Positions 1 to 12,246 of a stretch of 64,000 nucleotides of DNA are shown in pieces (position 1 is the stretch's first letter; every line of letters starts with the position of its first letter). Position numbers and translations under genes: made by a program. Under the pieces are notes generated by a model, which was not told where the DNA came from, did not search any database, and saw nothing but the letters and a program-made list of their open reading frames with translations. The DNA comes from Malurus cyaneus samueli (taxonomy: Eukaryota > Chordata > Aves > Passeriformes > Maluridae), in the NCBI GenBank assembly GCA_009741485.1, contig CM019214.1, positions 52,224,430 through 52,288,429 on the forward strand, written 5' to 3'.

Positions 1-2233
1 GGACAGCGAGCACAAATGTTACCAACCTCCACCAAGTAATACTCTTAACAGGATTTTTGAGGCGTGGTAACTAGATTCTTTTTTTAACAAGCTATCATTT
101 TTTAAAATAATTACTTGTATGATTATAACGATTACTTAAGTTATGTTTGAGACAAGTATTTTGCCCTTCAGATGGACTACTATAGTCCATGTAATGTGAA
201 AACCTTATTTATATAAAAATATAAAACTACGCTTATATTGGGGATCAATAGGGGAGATTCCATGGCAATATTTTGATTCAGCAAACATGCATGGTGAGAG
301 GGATTTTTTCCCTTTGCCCTTTTGATTAATAACAATAATTTTCATTTATTAAATTATCTTCTGTATTACCATATTTGTAATTTTCTGACTGCTCTTCTGT
401 AAGAGCATTAAACTGTATTTTCAGCTCTAATTACTAGTACTTCTCCATTCTCATTGCTCCTTGCACATCTGTCATTGAATTTATGTGCTATTGTTGTCTT
501 TTTCCCTCTCTCAGCATCCACATTTTTTGTACACCCAAAAGAAACAATTGATATTGTATTATGGTTGTTTTTCCTGGAGAGAAATGTGCCTGAAAATGAG
601 TCTATTGACTGCTTCACTTTCAGGCAAGTTATCTTATAAAAAATTATGCGTGAGAACTGGTGCATTCATTATGGCTGACCTGCTGGGATATCAGCAATGT
701 GGTAGTGCAGGTTTTTTTGCTTATTTTAAGCTCTGTATATAGCTGGCAACATATTTTGTTTATATTATTGATAATAAGCAGTATTTGTCTGGCATTCTTC
801 CAAGGGAAGCACACTGACATAAGTTTATTTTATATCTCAGAACATATGCTGTGGGTTTTTTATACTCTTTTTCAATATCATTTCAGGAGATCATTGCATC
901 ACACATACAGAATTTGCAAGTTTCCTTAGATGATGATAAGAGAAAATTTCCAATGCCTTCCCATTCAATTACTGCTAATTGTTTTTATGTTCTGCTTGTC
1001 TATGTGAAGCCTTGGTACCACAGTGAGATAGAGAAGGCCATTTTATACATGCAGCAAATTTGTGAAATGCAGAAACATTCAAAATAAATAAGAAGACATT
1101 TGGTGCTGTATAAGGGGGAAACATTTTCTGTGTAAGATAATTGTGTTTGGGCATTAACTAGGCAAGCCTGGACCCTGTGGGTTTATGCCTTACAGAGCAT
1201 ATCAGTGACTGAGGCATCTGCCTCCCAGTAGCACTTATCTTGAAGGTGATGTATTCTCATCTTCCCCCTTCATAGCTCTGAAAATGAACCCCTCAGTTCA
1301 GTGGGATCAGATGGTAATAAATTCACATAATTACATACTTGTTAAGGAGGTTAAGGTTATTTTGTTTGGATAATGTGACTATAATTTATTTTGTCTGTGA
1401 GGTTTGAGTTTAAACAATATTAATGGTTAGTTAATGGCCTAATGAGTCAGCTACAAGCCATTTAGGTATGCAATGAACCTTTGCTTTTCAGTGACTCCTC
1501 TAATGAAAGATCTATATGAGCGCCTGTCTACTGTCACAATAGAGATAGCAAGAGAGTCATCTAATCGATTGTGATGGTAAATCAATTGATCTGTAACCCT
1601 GTTTCCATACAGTGAAAAAGATATGGAGGAAACATTTTACTGTTCCCTGATTTCCAGCTGAATATCTATAAATAAAAGAGACAGCTCCCTATTTGAAAAT
1701 ATTCCCTTTATATCTGTGATTCAAAAGCAGGGAGAATCTGATTGATGTCCTATTTTATAGATGTGTCGGTTACTTTTGTCATTTCAGGAGATTTAAAGTT
1801 CTTAGAAATTAAATATATGATGCAGAACATCAGAGAGACTTGCACTTCACTGTCATGTGTAAGGTTAAGGATTAAGATAAAGCTGATGTGTGCTCTACTT
1901 GTTCCTACTGCTGAACAACATCCAAAAAATGCAGCAGGATGATTTAGAAAGAAATTTGGAGATGCCGTTTATAAAGAAAAAGTCTTTGAACATTCTTCTA
2001 AATAGAAACTGTGCTAGAGAATGTTTTAAGACAGCAGTCTATGATATTGATGTCGTTTTTATAGCCTGTTTTATGCCATCCTGTGAGCTTCATTATATAC
2101 TTTTCCTTTTCCATTTTGTCCTTAGGACACACCAAATTTTTTTATCCCTGTTATAATCACAAGCTACCAAAACACCAGCGACCATGATGGTATGTGTTTT
2201 GATTCTTTCTAAGCACCTAATAGGATTGATGCC
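1..2233. other. Unique AT-rich non-coding DNA
   Basis: I see no gene here. Open frames are all under 90 codons, overlap in several frames and carry no recognisable motif. The stretch around 1430-1620 is less homopolymeric than its surroundings. It mixes AT-rich words with a few CpGs, as conserved non-coding elements often do, but this cannot be judged without a cross-species alignment. Confidence 0.6.
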
Positions 2234-2252
2234 TTTTTTTTTTTTTTTTTTT
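2234..2252. repeat. Poly-T tract, 19 nt
   Basis: This is an uninterrupted run of 19 T. It could be the A-tail of an inserted sequence on the minus strand, but no recognisable element adjoins it. It may equally be simple slippage. Confidence 0.9.
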
Positions 2253-3749
2253 ATTAAGTTTTTATTTTGATTGCCTGGTTCTTCTCCTAACCTCAGATAC
2301 CTCAAAAAAAGGAAAATTTTCAGAAATGTTGATTAACCTGTTCCTTTCCCCTTCAGAAAAAGCAGAGATCTTTATTTTGGCACTCCAGAACGAGCACAAA
2401 ACAGTAATGCACTTAAGCAATGTTTTTGAATGTGAAGCTTTCATCTTCTAAGCAATTCAGTTCAAGGATTTGTGGTACTGTGGTTGGCATGGTGTATTCT
2501 ACTGCTGCTGCACTCAACCTTGCAGCATGGGACTTTTTGTTCCAGTGTCACGGCGCATCTTACTTGAAAGAGTGACTGTGATCCCATATTGAAAACATCT
2601 GATAAGAAGGGATCCAAATTCAGATTCCCTTTCCCAGCAGCCATGAATCCTTGCTTTGTTAGATAGCTGACATTAGATTGGGGGCTGTCACGTGCACGGT
2701 AGAAGGGCAGATGATAAATGTTCGAGGAGTGTACAGAGCAGAGCGAAAGGATGGCGTGAGTTTGTAACCCGAGGCAATGTCTGTGCTACAGAAGGTGCCC
2801 ACAACTGTCCAGCTGACACGGAACTGCCTCCATGCATACACATAAACTGCCTTTGCCATGCAAAACAGTGCTCAGCTTGCCTGTTAGGAATGGCTTCCTA
2901 TCCACACCAGCCATCAAGGTGGGAACTGTTTGAGAAAATGGAATGTGGCCCAGGTGAAAGCTTTTCTGGGACCACTTCAGTGACTCTAGAGTATGGATGG
3001 TGCTCCCTGACACTTTTTAATTTGCTGAGGGTAGACAGAGCCTAAAATCAGACACTGGAACACACATTTGTTTGCCTCACACCAGTTTCATAAATGCATT
3101 TAATAGTCAGATTTTCAAAGGATGGCACCACGTAATCAAAAACCAATCCTTCTTCCAGGTGTCTGTGCATGCCAAACCTTATTCTCCTCACCTGCAAATG
3201 AATATCCTGTATGATTATATGACTATTCACTGACAACTCACAGTAACAGCCTGATCCTACAGATCACACTAAAATCAGCAGCTTATAGATCTGATACCTC
3301 ATCCAAAAAACTCAGATGCTTCTGTCTCCTCTATTTCAAATCAGAATACAGAGAAGTTAATCAGTTCTTCTGATGATAGTACTGTATCATCACTCCAAAT
3401 GGCTAGATGAGAGATTTAATATCCAAAACCAAGTTCAAGTTAGTAGTTGTTGCTGGAAAGGGTCAGCATGGATAATTTTGATTATTTGTTTGCCTGCTGT
3501 TTGAACTGATTACAGCCTGGAGATGATGACAACATAAGCATCAGCAAGTGCTTCAACCCACAGAACTATCACCCAAGGTTATTGCTTTGGCATTTCTGCT
3601 GATGCAGTCATTGCTATAGATCACACAAACATGTATACAATCCCATTTCAAATGTTTTTCCCCTATACAGTGTGATTCAGAAGCTGTTGGAAAAGAATGA
3701 GCCCAAAATTATTCTTAGATGAAAGCACTTGAGAGTAACCAAAACTATA
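2253..3749. other. Unique non-coding DNA, GC-richer at 2450-3050
   Basis: The part from about 2450 to 3050 is closer to balanced base composition than the rest of the region. It holds open frames on both strands, the longest being 117 codons on plus at 2692-3045. The translations are rich in Cys, His and Ser and show no recognisable domain. Frames open on both strands at once are expected in GC-richer DNA, so I do not call a gene. From 3050 to 3749 I see nothing. Confidence 0.5.
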
Positions 3750-3796
3750 CCTCTTTTTTTTTTCTTTTCTTTCCTTTTTTTTTTCCCCTTTTTTTC
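3750..3796. repeat. 47-nt polypyrimidine tract
   Basis: All 47 bases are C or T, mostly runs of T broken by C. It is low-complexity sequence. It resembles an extended splice-acceptor tract, but the sequence after it gives no convincing exon. Confidence 0.85.
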
Positions 3797-4334
3797 ATTT
3801 TCCTCTAAAAGCTCTCTACTCTTCTGCTGAGGCTAAAAAAAAAAATTTATGTCAGACTATTTGGTATAACATCCAGCACAGCATACTTCAAGATTTATAG
3901 TTCCCTCTCCTTGGCTTTTAAAATGCGCTTTAGCTGTTTTCCATATGGTCTTATCTCCCACACAGGATAAATTTGAATAGTATGATAAATTATATCCACT
4001 GATGTATTGTGGAAAATGTTTCTTCACGCATGAAAAGGTCACTTTTTAATCAGGGAAAACACAGGTGCAAGGAATCCTTTTTTTCAAAGGCATCATCTAC
4101 TTCCTACTGATAATGTAAAATTTGGAGAGGACTAGTGCCTATATTTTAGGTTTGTGTCCGGGCAGTACAGCTGCATATTTAAACTCCATTATTATCCTTA
4201 GGGTCAAATCTGAACTCAAGGCTCAGTTGCCCAAGCATAGGCATCCTAAGGCATTTCATTTCCAATATACAGGATTTGTAGATGGATCCACTGAATAAAG
4301 CTACAGAACTATACAGACCTGGGATTTCTCCAGA
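3797..4334. other. Unique DNA; possible old repeat from about 4180
   Basis: No gene is visible. From about 4180 the sequence has the word use of an old, eroded interspersed repeat, but I cannot name a family. A 137-codon minus-strand frame (4179-4592) runs through it and through the tandem duplication that follows. Its translation is not recognisable. Confidence 0.35.
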
Positions 4335-4416
4335 TCCATATGGCACACACCTAAAATTAGATAGGGGTGTCCAGTTCCATATGGTACACAGATAAAATGA
4401 GATAAGGGTGTCCACA
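4335..4416. repeat. Tandem duplication, two 41-bp units
   Basis: Two adjacent 41-bp units (4335-4375 and 4376-4416) both begin TCCATATGG, and both carry GGGTGTCCA near the end. They differ at roughly one position in five, so the duplication is not recent. It lies inside a 137-codon minus-strand open frame, where it produces a repeated peptide segment. That frame has no other coding support. Confidence 0.8.
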
Positions 4417-6311
4417 TGTGAGACAGCCATGGACCAATGAAGGTCAGAAGTGCATGTTAGGAGCCTGACATCCCTCTGAAGCTCTAGAGGACATGGATGT
4501 CTTATCATGGAACATGTCTTCCAATCCCATCTGGAAATCTCGGCCCACACACGGACAGCTGCATGAAGTGTAATAATGAAAACAAGCAACAAAATTCAGA
4601 TAGGACACAAACAACTGGTGGTACGTTAGACACCATACAATTATGAGACTTTTGACATCCTAGATAGTGTCAAACTGCTGTCCCAGAAGGACTCAGTTCT
4701 CCCATGGTTCCTATGTCGTACCCTTGAACTTATTACTATTGTAATGACTGGTTCAGATGTAGGAATTAAAGGCTTTTACCTACACATGTGCTTTCTGGGA
4801 AAAATTAAGATAATCTAGGGCAGATGTTGGGGTTTAGTGTTTCATCTGACATGGCACCATGCCCTCTGAAGGGATTTGGCATATAAACATTAGTGTTTGT
4901 AGGGCATTCACTTGCTTCAGTAGGAAGCTGGTACAAAAGAACTTTTGATGGGTCTTGGTTACAGGGGTACTCTCTGTAGTAGCCCATCTTTGAACTGATA
5001 CATTAAATGATGTGGGCCCCTGTCTTACATGGGGGCCTGCAGCTGACTGATCTCCCTGCATATTCCACAGTAAACAGTATAATATTTCCCTCCTTTTCCA
5101 CAAATGTACATAATTCTGAGACAGTGACTATTTTGCTCCTTAACCCAATAAGCCATCAATTTCCAAATAGAAATATGACTATCTTCTAAATGGTATAATA
5201 AAAACAATCTTAAATTGATGTTTATTGCTCTTTGCATACTTCAGTTCCTCAGACTGCATTAAAAAGGTGTGTACTTGACTATCAGAAATACCAGTCAATA
5301 TATTTATCTTTTCTGAAGTCATCAGGTCACGCACCTTATGAATATTCAGCCTGCTGTAACATAAAATGCGTACTCTGTCTCTAGAAAACCAAACTTTGGA
5401 ACTGAGAGCAGTCACCAGTGAAAAGTGAATCAAACACCTGATTAGAAATTCCTTCTTGTTTCCTCTCAGCTCTTACATGGATGGTTGGCACCAAAAAAAA
5501 TTATGACATCCTGTTTCTTTGTGCACTCAAAGTTCAGTTATATTCAGTTATACTCAGGTGTGTCTATATGGATAGAGACACTTATTTACAGGCATATCTG
5601 TATGAACAGAGAAAGTCTTGTTTGAGGGTGACACATCATCAATTTATACCTCAGAAGCATTTAAAATAGCTTTAACCCATAAATATTAGTCCATTTTCTT
5701 TATGTGTGATGGTTCTAGGAATTTAGTCTTTTGCACTTAAAGTTTTCTAGCCAATTAACTTAGCCAATGAAGTTTCTAGCAGTATCAGAAAAGACCAGGC
5801 TTAGCTAATTCACCAGGCTTTTTTATGAAAAGTAGAGTTCAAAAAACTGATCCAATTATCCCCCCTCATGGATCTCTCCCTCACCTTTTTCTCCCCCCAG
5901 TGCTCCACTTCATCCTCTTGTTTTTGAGGAAAGGGCAATGACATGCAAGAAGAAATAGTAGCTCATCTGTTATTGATGAAGAAGCACTACGTAAAGATAA
6001 CCTGTGATCTCCCAGAAGACCACACTGAAGTCAGATGGCACTCCCTGATTTGTATTCTCATTTTATCCTTATCCTCAAGGAGTCAGGACTTCATCTCACA
6101 CAGAAAAGTTTTTCATATTTAGTAAGTTTTATTCAAGCTGTTCTATTCATTTTTGTCCAGAATTTCACTATTGTCTGCCAGCATAGGCCTCCCTTTTTAG
6201 GACAAAACTGTGTTACCTCTTTGAAAAGAGCAGTTAACAGTAAATACCACTAAGACATTGGAGAGGCAGACCCCATCAGCTCAGTCTCACTGGTTAAGTC
6301 AGTGTGGCTTT
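4417..6311. other. Unique non-coding DNA
   Basis: Nothing assignable is visible. Short open frames occur on both strands with no recognisable product. Pyrimidine-rich stretches near 5860-5930 are low complexity. Confidence 0.55.
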
Positions 6312-6317
6312 TGTCAG

Positions 6318-7162
6318 TGCAGTGGGTTGACCTTGGATAGGTTCCAGGTGCCCACTGGGCTGCTCTACCACTCCCCTTCCTCAAGAGGACAGGGTAGGCA
6401 GAAGAAATGGCAAGAAGCCTGTGGGTTGATGTAAGGACAAGGAGATCACTCAGCAATTATCATAACAAGCACAACAGACTGTGCTCGGGGAAATTAATTT
6501 CATTTATTGACAATCAAATCAGAGTAGTAGGATGAAAAATAAGAAAAAATGTAAAACAATTTCACCCCACCCTCTGTCATTCCGAGGCTTAACTTCACTC
6601 CTGACTCCTGTGCTTTCTCCCCCTGAGCAGCACAGAGTGATGGGGAGTGGAGGTTGCAGTCAGTTCTCTACGTGTTCTCTCTGTCACTCTTTTCTCACCC
6701 TCTTCCTCTGCTCCAGCATGAGGCCCCACCCATGGGACACAGTCTTCCACTATCCTCTCCAATATGAATGCTTCCCATGAGCTGCAGTTCTTCTAGAGCT
6801 ATTCCATCATGAGTCCATTCCATGGGGTGCAGTCCTTCAGGAACACATTGTTCCACTTTGGTGCCCCCACAGGATCACAGGTCTTGCCATCAAACCTGCT
6901 CCAGAGTGGGCTCTTCTCCATAGGCTGAAGTTCCTGCCAGGGATCTGCTCTGGTATGGGCTGTCCCATAGCCTGCAGCTTCCTTCAGCACCTCCACATGC
7001 TGAAAAAGGTCCTCCATGGGCTGCAGGTGGATTCCTGCTTCACCATGGACTTACCTGGGCTGCAGGGGAACAGCCTGACTTACCCATGGGCTGCAGGGGA
7101 ATTGCTGCCCCAGACCCTGGAGCAGCTCCTGCTTCTGCATGCTGCTGTGTATGCAGGGCTGC
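6318..7162. mobile_element. LTR-retroelement-type avian repeat, incomplete copy
   Basis: This segment is GC-richer than its flanks. It has the landmarks of an interspersed repeat that I recall from many bird genomes, where it is classed with endogenous-retrovirus-derived LTR elements. It begins with the TGCAGTGGGTTGACC word. An A-rich part follows near 6500-6560, with TTTATTGACAATCAAATC just upstream. Then come several imperfect units ending in a GGCTGCAG-like core, at about 6781, 6827, 6923, 6972, 7021, 7060 and 7091. The copy carries many substitutions and stops abruptly near 7162. TGTCAG occurs directly before the start (6312-6317) and directly after the end (7163-7168), and may be a target-site duplication. 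It encodes no intact retroviral protein; open frames on both strands are by-products of composition. Orientation and exact family are not certain. Confidence 0.7.
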
Positions 7163-7168
7163 TGTCAG

Positions 7169-9540
7169 AAAAAAAGTTATATATTGCTATCTTTACATAC
7201 TCTGTCTTGGGCCTAATTGCTTGCTTTGTAAAGATAATGTACTGTAAGATTTTGGGAATCTCTAACAATAAACAGATTTTAAAAGTACAAACCAGGTTTG
7301 GACGCATTTAGATGTGCAGAACTCCAGAACACATCCACTAAAAGCAATGACGTTTCTTAAAATTTGTACCTGAAATAAAGCTCTCAAGCAAAGAAATGCT
7401 CTGCAGACATGAGGGAAAAAAAAAAGAAAAAGAATAGAAAATCCAAACAAACAAAGAACCAGAAACCTTTCATTATATTCGCCAGCAATGACACTATAAT
7501 GTCTATCTGTGTGGTTGGTTAGTGCCAGTGTCACTAGGCAAGGCCTTTACATAAAACTCAAAGTTATAAATTGTCTTGAGTAATTACATACTATAAATAA
7601 AAATATTCAAAAGTATCTTGAAGCATAGATAACAATGAATTACCTTTGACTATTAAGACAAATGAAAGGATGGATATATCATTCACAGGAAAGTGAGTCA
7701 CTAAAAATTCTTGTTCTTTACATTGCCTTACTTTTAGCAACTTTGAAATTTTGTTACAGTATCAATAATTCCCCTTAGAAAGACACTTGTCAGGGAATAT
7801 TGCAGAGAGCATCTAAGATGTATTTTTAATTTGAAACTATGACTATTTGTACCAACACTAATTCTAAAAGTTCAGTTCAGTTCATCAGCTCAAAGAAAGA
7901 TATATTCATGTGGGTCCAATCAACATGACTTACTTTTTTAATTTCACATATCAGCTACCTGAAGCAATGAACTAAACTGAGCGGTCCTCTGCTGTCCTTA
8001 GGCTGCAAAATATTGAGAGCAGAAAACATTGCTCTAATTATTTCCACAAAAAACAAATTACTGACACTAGTAACCGTCCATGGAACTGAGTAGAAGCAGA
8101 AGTTAATAAGAATACTGAGACTAGCATAGTCAAAACTTACCATAACAAAAAAAATGGATTAAGCCCTCCAGATCACCTGCTCTGGGAGACATGAAAGCAC
8201 TGAAATTACTGCTAACTCATTTCAGGTTTGTCTATATGAATATCACACATCAATAAGTAAATTAAAATGTGGGGTTGGGGTTTAACTGTTGATACAAACA
8301 TCTACTAGAGATGTTTCCTCACTCACTTTCTTCCTCACTGGACATTCACTGCTCCTTTTGAAGCAGCCATTCATACACACAGTGGCAGTCAGAAATATTT
8401 GTGATGCTCCTCTGAAGCTGTTTGTAGGACATTTATACACCGTATCTTATCAGTTACAGTAGAGGTATTTCACAATGGATTCACATTGTTGGCATTGTTG
8501 GTTGACCATATTTAAGTGAAGAACTACGATTCCACATAAAGAGGAAGTCTTGGAAATTTAGAGTACACCTTTAGAAATTCATCATGTGCTGACCCACTGT
8601 GTAGAGCAAGTAAAAGCAGAAGGAATACTGGAAAAGTAAGCTTTAAAAATGAGTTTGTATCTTCTTTATAGTACATTCATTCTTTGTGGTTTTTAAAACC
8701 AGACACATGCAGACACACACACACAAAAAGAGAAAAATTATAAATAGGTCATCCCTGAGTTGTTCAAAATTCTTGGGGATGAGAACTGTGAAGAGCTTGA
8801 ATTGGTAACAGATCTGCTAGAGGGGTTATTCCACTACCACACTTTTTAAATTGATAGTGTTTCTGTCATTCACACTAAAGTAAGTACTGTGAGAGTGATC
8901 CTTCAAATATGCTAATGCTAATTGAATAAGTAGATTTTTAATTGTTTATCTCATTGCTTGTTTCGCTTAAAAATTTGGCCTAGCAGAGTTGGTCAAACCG
9001 TCAATTCAGTGAACTGTATAGTCAAATAGTCAAAACTGTATAGATCATTGTATAGTCAAAAAAATAGTAGTAAATTGTTCAAAATCATTTGATAAAACCA
9101 TTTGTACCATGCTTATTTGTTACAACTTAATTTAAATACTTCTGTTACATTTTAATGCTGAAAATATTTCAGTTAATTGATGTGTTGATCAGTTAATTTT
9201 CCTATCACTCTTTCTTAAGCTAAACACACATTGATACCCTGATGATGTTAACTACAAATGTGGTTTTGCCACCTTTAAAAGATATGCTGTTGCAAGATTA
9301 TGCTCTTCATCATTTTCTTCACTGCAGCAAAACAGATATAAATTGCATACAGTTTTTACCTAAAGAGGCAGAGGAATATTGCAATCTTGTTTTCAAGACC
9401 TTAGACTCAGCATGGGATTCACTGGACCAAATGTTGACACCGGGAATTTTTATCTCAGCTCGGTCCCTCCAGGCTCCTGTTACAGTCACTGGAGAGAAAT
9501 CATAACTTCTAGAGCAGACACTTACTAAAGCAGGCATCTA
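7169..9540. other. Unique AT-rich non-coding DNA
   Basis: No gene or recognisable repeat is seen. Short CA-rich and A-rich words near 8700-8735 are low complexity. One 87-codon plus-strand frame at 9242-9505 has no recognisable motif. Confidence 0.6.
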
Positions 9541-9655
9541 AAATAGATGGGATGAATTGCCTCTAGAAGTGGCTATTGCTTTCCACTGACTGTAAAGGGA
9601 TCCCAGGTGACAAGTTTCGAAGTAGATGCTTAATGTTAGGAGGTATCAATTCCAA
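9541..9655. repeat. Possible old interspersed repeat fragment
   Basis: The wording of this stretch (GAATTGCCTCTAGAAGTGG, later TGTAAAGGGATCCCAGGTGA) resembles eroded repeats that I associate with amniote genomes. I cannot name the family or fix the ends. It could equally be unique sequence. A repeat-library search would settle it. Confidence 0.2.
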
Positions 9656-10994
9656 TACACTTGCAAAGAATTGTCATGTGTCAAACGCAGCCTGGTTTAT
9701 TATGAGATTTTGTAGGCACTTGTAGGTGAATTAAAAAAAATAAAAGAAAATAAACAAACATCAAGCTTGAAATTATGAAAAATTGTGATTAGTATGTCAC
9801 TTTGAAATTGGGTTAGGGAGCTGAAATGCTTTAAATTTCTTTTGGTGCTAATGTTGTGCATGAATGCAGTATGTTTAAACACCTTTATGAACAATCAGTT
9901 AGAGACATATATGCCAATGGACTTTCTGCACATAAAATTGATAATTTTAGCTGTAGATTTCTAAATTCTGTTAAAGTTCCTTTCTGTAGTTTTTCTTAGG
10001 ATGAACCAACCTTTATGAAAAACTACCTTTAGGCACTAATGAAGAATATATAAAGTATCTTAATCTGGCATGTGGAGGTGTGTATTTTGGGAACTGAAAT
10101 TAAACTACAAGGAATATTAAAGGGAAGATGAATACCAGAACAAGGAAATAATTTATTGGTGTCAGCAGGTTGATTAAAAACAATACTTTTATTTTCACAA
10201 AAAGGAAAGTGGTAATGAAATCATGTTGTTAGAACTGGTAGCACTGTGCTTCTTTATCTGAAGATATAGCAGTTACAAGGGAGAAAAACAGGTAAAATTT
10301 GAGAGATCTGCTCCCACAGAATTTAACTTCTGGCAATGACCTGCTCTTGGCAAGTATGAAGTTGCCTGATGCCCAAAGAAACTAACTGCAGTTAAGAACT
10401 GGCTGAACAGATTCACTTCAGAAGAGGCTCCTTTCAAAGCAATGATGTTTAGGGAAATGTAAGGGGAGTGTACCTGTGCTATTGCCAAAAACGTACAGCC
10501 AGACAGCATCATGATGGTCAATATTTACACAGGATCAGGTCTTCAAAGGCACATGCCTAGAAATGATCTAACAATCCTCATTGATTGATGCTCTGATCCC
10601 CAGTCCCTGAAGGGCTGCTTCTGGAAATGATATACAAATACCGTGGTCTCTGTTAGCTCAGCGTGCCGGCAGGTAAGGCAGGTATGGTATTTGGGGAATG
10701 TATACAAGCAGCAGCTGCTACTCACTATCTATTCTTTAAACCATCTGGTTTGGGGCATACACTACAGAGCACAAAATTCAGGTTATTGCTTGATCAATTC
10801 TGCCATCTAATGACTGCATTCAGGCAGCATTTTCCATGATTGCTGCATGCTGGTTTTTAAGTGAATCAGACTTTCTGCTGTCTGGTGTATATTTCTGCTC
10901 TGTCTCTGGTTCTGTAGCAGGGATTGTTGCACTCCCATAAGAGATATAACCATCCTGCAAAAATACAATTTTTCCTGTGGCTTCTTTACTCCAG
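9656..10994. other. Unique non-coding DNA
   Basis: I see nothing assignable. Two minus-strand frames of 60-82 codons (10273-10521 and 10543-10725) show no motif. Confidence 0.55.
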
Positions 10995-11073
10995 AAACTG
11001 AAGTAGGTAGGTTCCCTGCAGTGCTGTGCGACCGCAGCTCAGAGGAGATGCTGCTATGAGTCAAGACCACCTG
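10995..11073 (+). other. Candidate 79-bp exon, probably non-coding
   Basis: The block is preceded by a pyrimidine-rich tract ending in CTTCTTTACTCCAG, a good splice-acceptor shape. It is followed directly by GTAAGTA, a near-perfect donor. It contains CpGs (GCGACCGC) that are rare in this region. All three frames across the full 79 bp contain a stop, so it would have to be an untranslated or long non-coding RNA exon. A second possible acceptor (CCCTGCAG, ending at about 11024) would give a 49-bp open block. Chance acceptor and donor pairs are common in 64 kb, so this is only a candidate. The DNA downstream to about 11250 is GC-richer, with open frames on both strands, and is not recognised. 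Confidence 0.2.
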
Positions 11074-12205
11074 GTAAGTAAAAATCCAAAAAACTTCAAA
11101 GACCTTCCAGTGCCAAAACCCCAGGAGGAGACTCCCTCTGGACCTACCATGGCTTTGAAGGCAGAGCCCCCCTGCTTTAATCCTCGCCCCTTCCTCATTG
11201 GAAAGCTGAAGAGATACCTCCCACTGTGCCTCAGGCTGATTAAAAAAACACACAGGGAAAAAATGAAGTGATTATTTGTACTCACAAAGAAACTACATGA
11301 AATGTGCTTGATTATCCCAAATTTTATGTTTTTACATATGTATATTTTTAAACATACGTTTGTCTCACACCGAAACATACGTTTTAATTGCACCAAGCAT
11401 CTTTTTTAATGAACTGCTTGCACTCAGAATAGGATGTGCTGATGGATTTTCAGTAATAAAACATGGTCACATGGCTGCAAATACCATCCTTCACTTCCCA
11501 TACCCTCTTTTTCACAACTGCAGACTTCTGGGGAAGCATGAGTTTCAATATGCTGGAAGTAGTGGAAATCAGTTCATGTATAAGTTTTCCTAAGAATGAT
11601 TTTTTTTTAATTAGTAGATGGAACACTATGCACAATGAAATTTTTTTTCTGCTTGGAGGATTCATCCCGAAAAAGAATTTTCTACATTTGTACAGCTGAT
11701 TACAGTTGTCTTTGCAGGATCTTTAAGATGAAAGAATAAAAGAAAAAACAGTGTGAGATATTTTCTTTCTATTAAAATAAATATTAGAATAATAATAAAA
11801 TAAATATTTGCTGAGTTATTTTTTAAAATTGTGTTTTCCAACAGGCATAATTGACCGAGCAACCATGAAAGCTAAGCATTGTGAAAACATTGTGAGAGGA
11901 CCAAACAGAAGCCAGTGGAGTAATATTTTTTCACATTTACTCATATTTTCTGACCTCTTCTGTATAAATATACCATTTATTAGAGAAGCAGCAGCATCTG
12001 ACTGAGGCAGTACCGAGTATTATATATCCTACCCTACCAGTGCAATATTGTTTCTCATCAGAAACCCCCTAAAAGACTTGAAAGACCTGGAAATCTCTTA
12101 CAAGAACAGAAGAAAGCATGTAAAAGGAGGTAATCTCTAGCACAGCCACTAGAATGGTAATTTGTGGGGATCCAAAGAGCAGATGCAGTGTCTGAGCCTA
12201 ATAAT
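11074..12205. other. Non-coding DNA, GC-richer to about 11250
   Basis: From 11074 to about 11250 the sequence is C-rich on plus and carries an 81-codon plus frame opposite a 148-codon minus frame (10807-11253). Neither translation is recognised. From 11250 on it is AT-rich and shows nothing. Confidence 0.45.
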
Positions 12206-12246
12206 GACCTAATCATTATTTTCTGATGGCTCTCCAGCTGTCTTAA
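12206..12246 (+). repeat. 41-bp direct repeat, copy 1
   Basis: These 41 bases, beginning GACCTAATCATT and ending CAGCTGTCTTAA, recur without a single mismatch at 14992-15032 in the same orientation. The bases on either side do not match between copies. They may be two fragments of an uncharacterised repeat, or a local copy made during DNA repair. Confidence 0.9.

Noticed and set aside
2692..3045. 117-codon Cys-rich plus-strand frame
   Set aside because: Opposed by open frames on the other strand, no signal peptide or cysteine framework of a known family, and no conservation evidence available.
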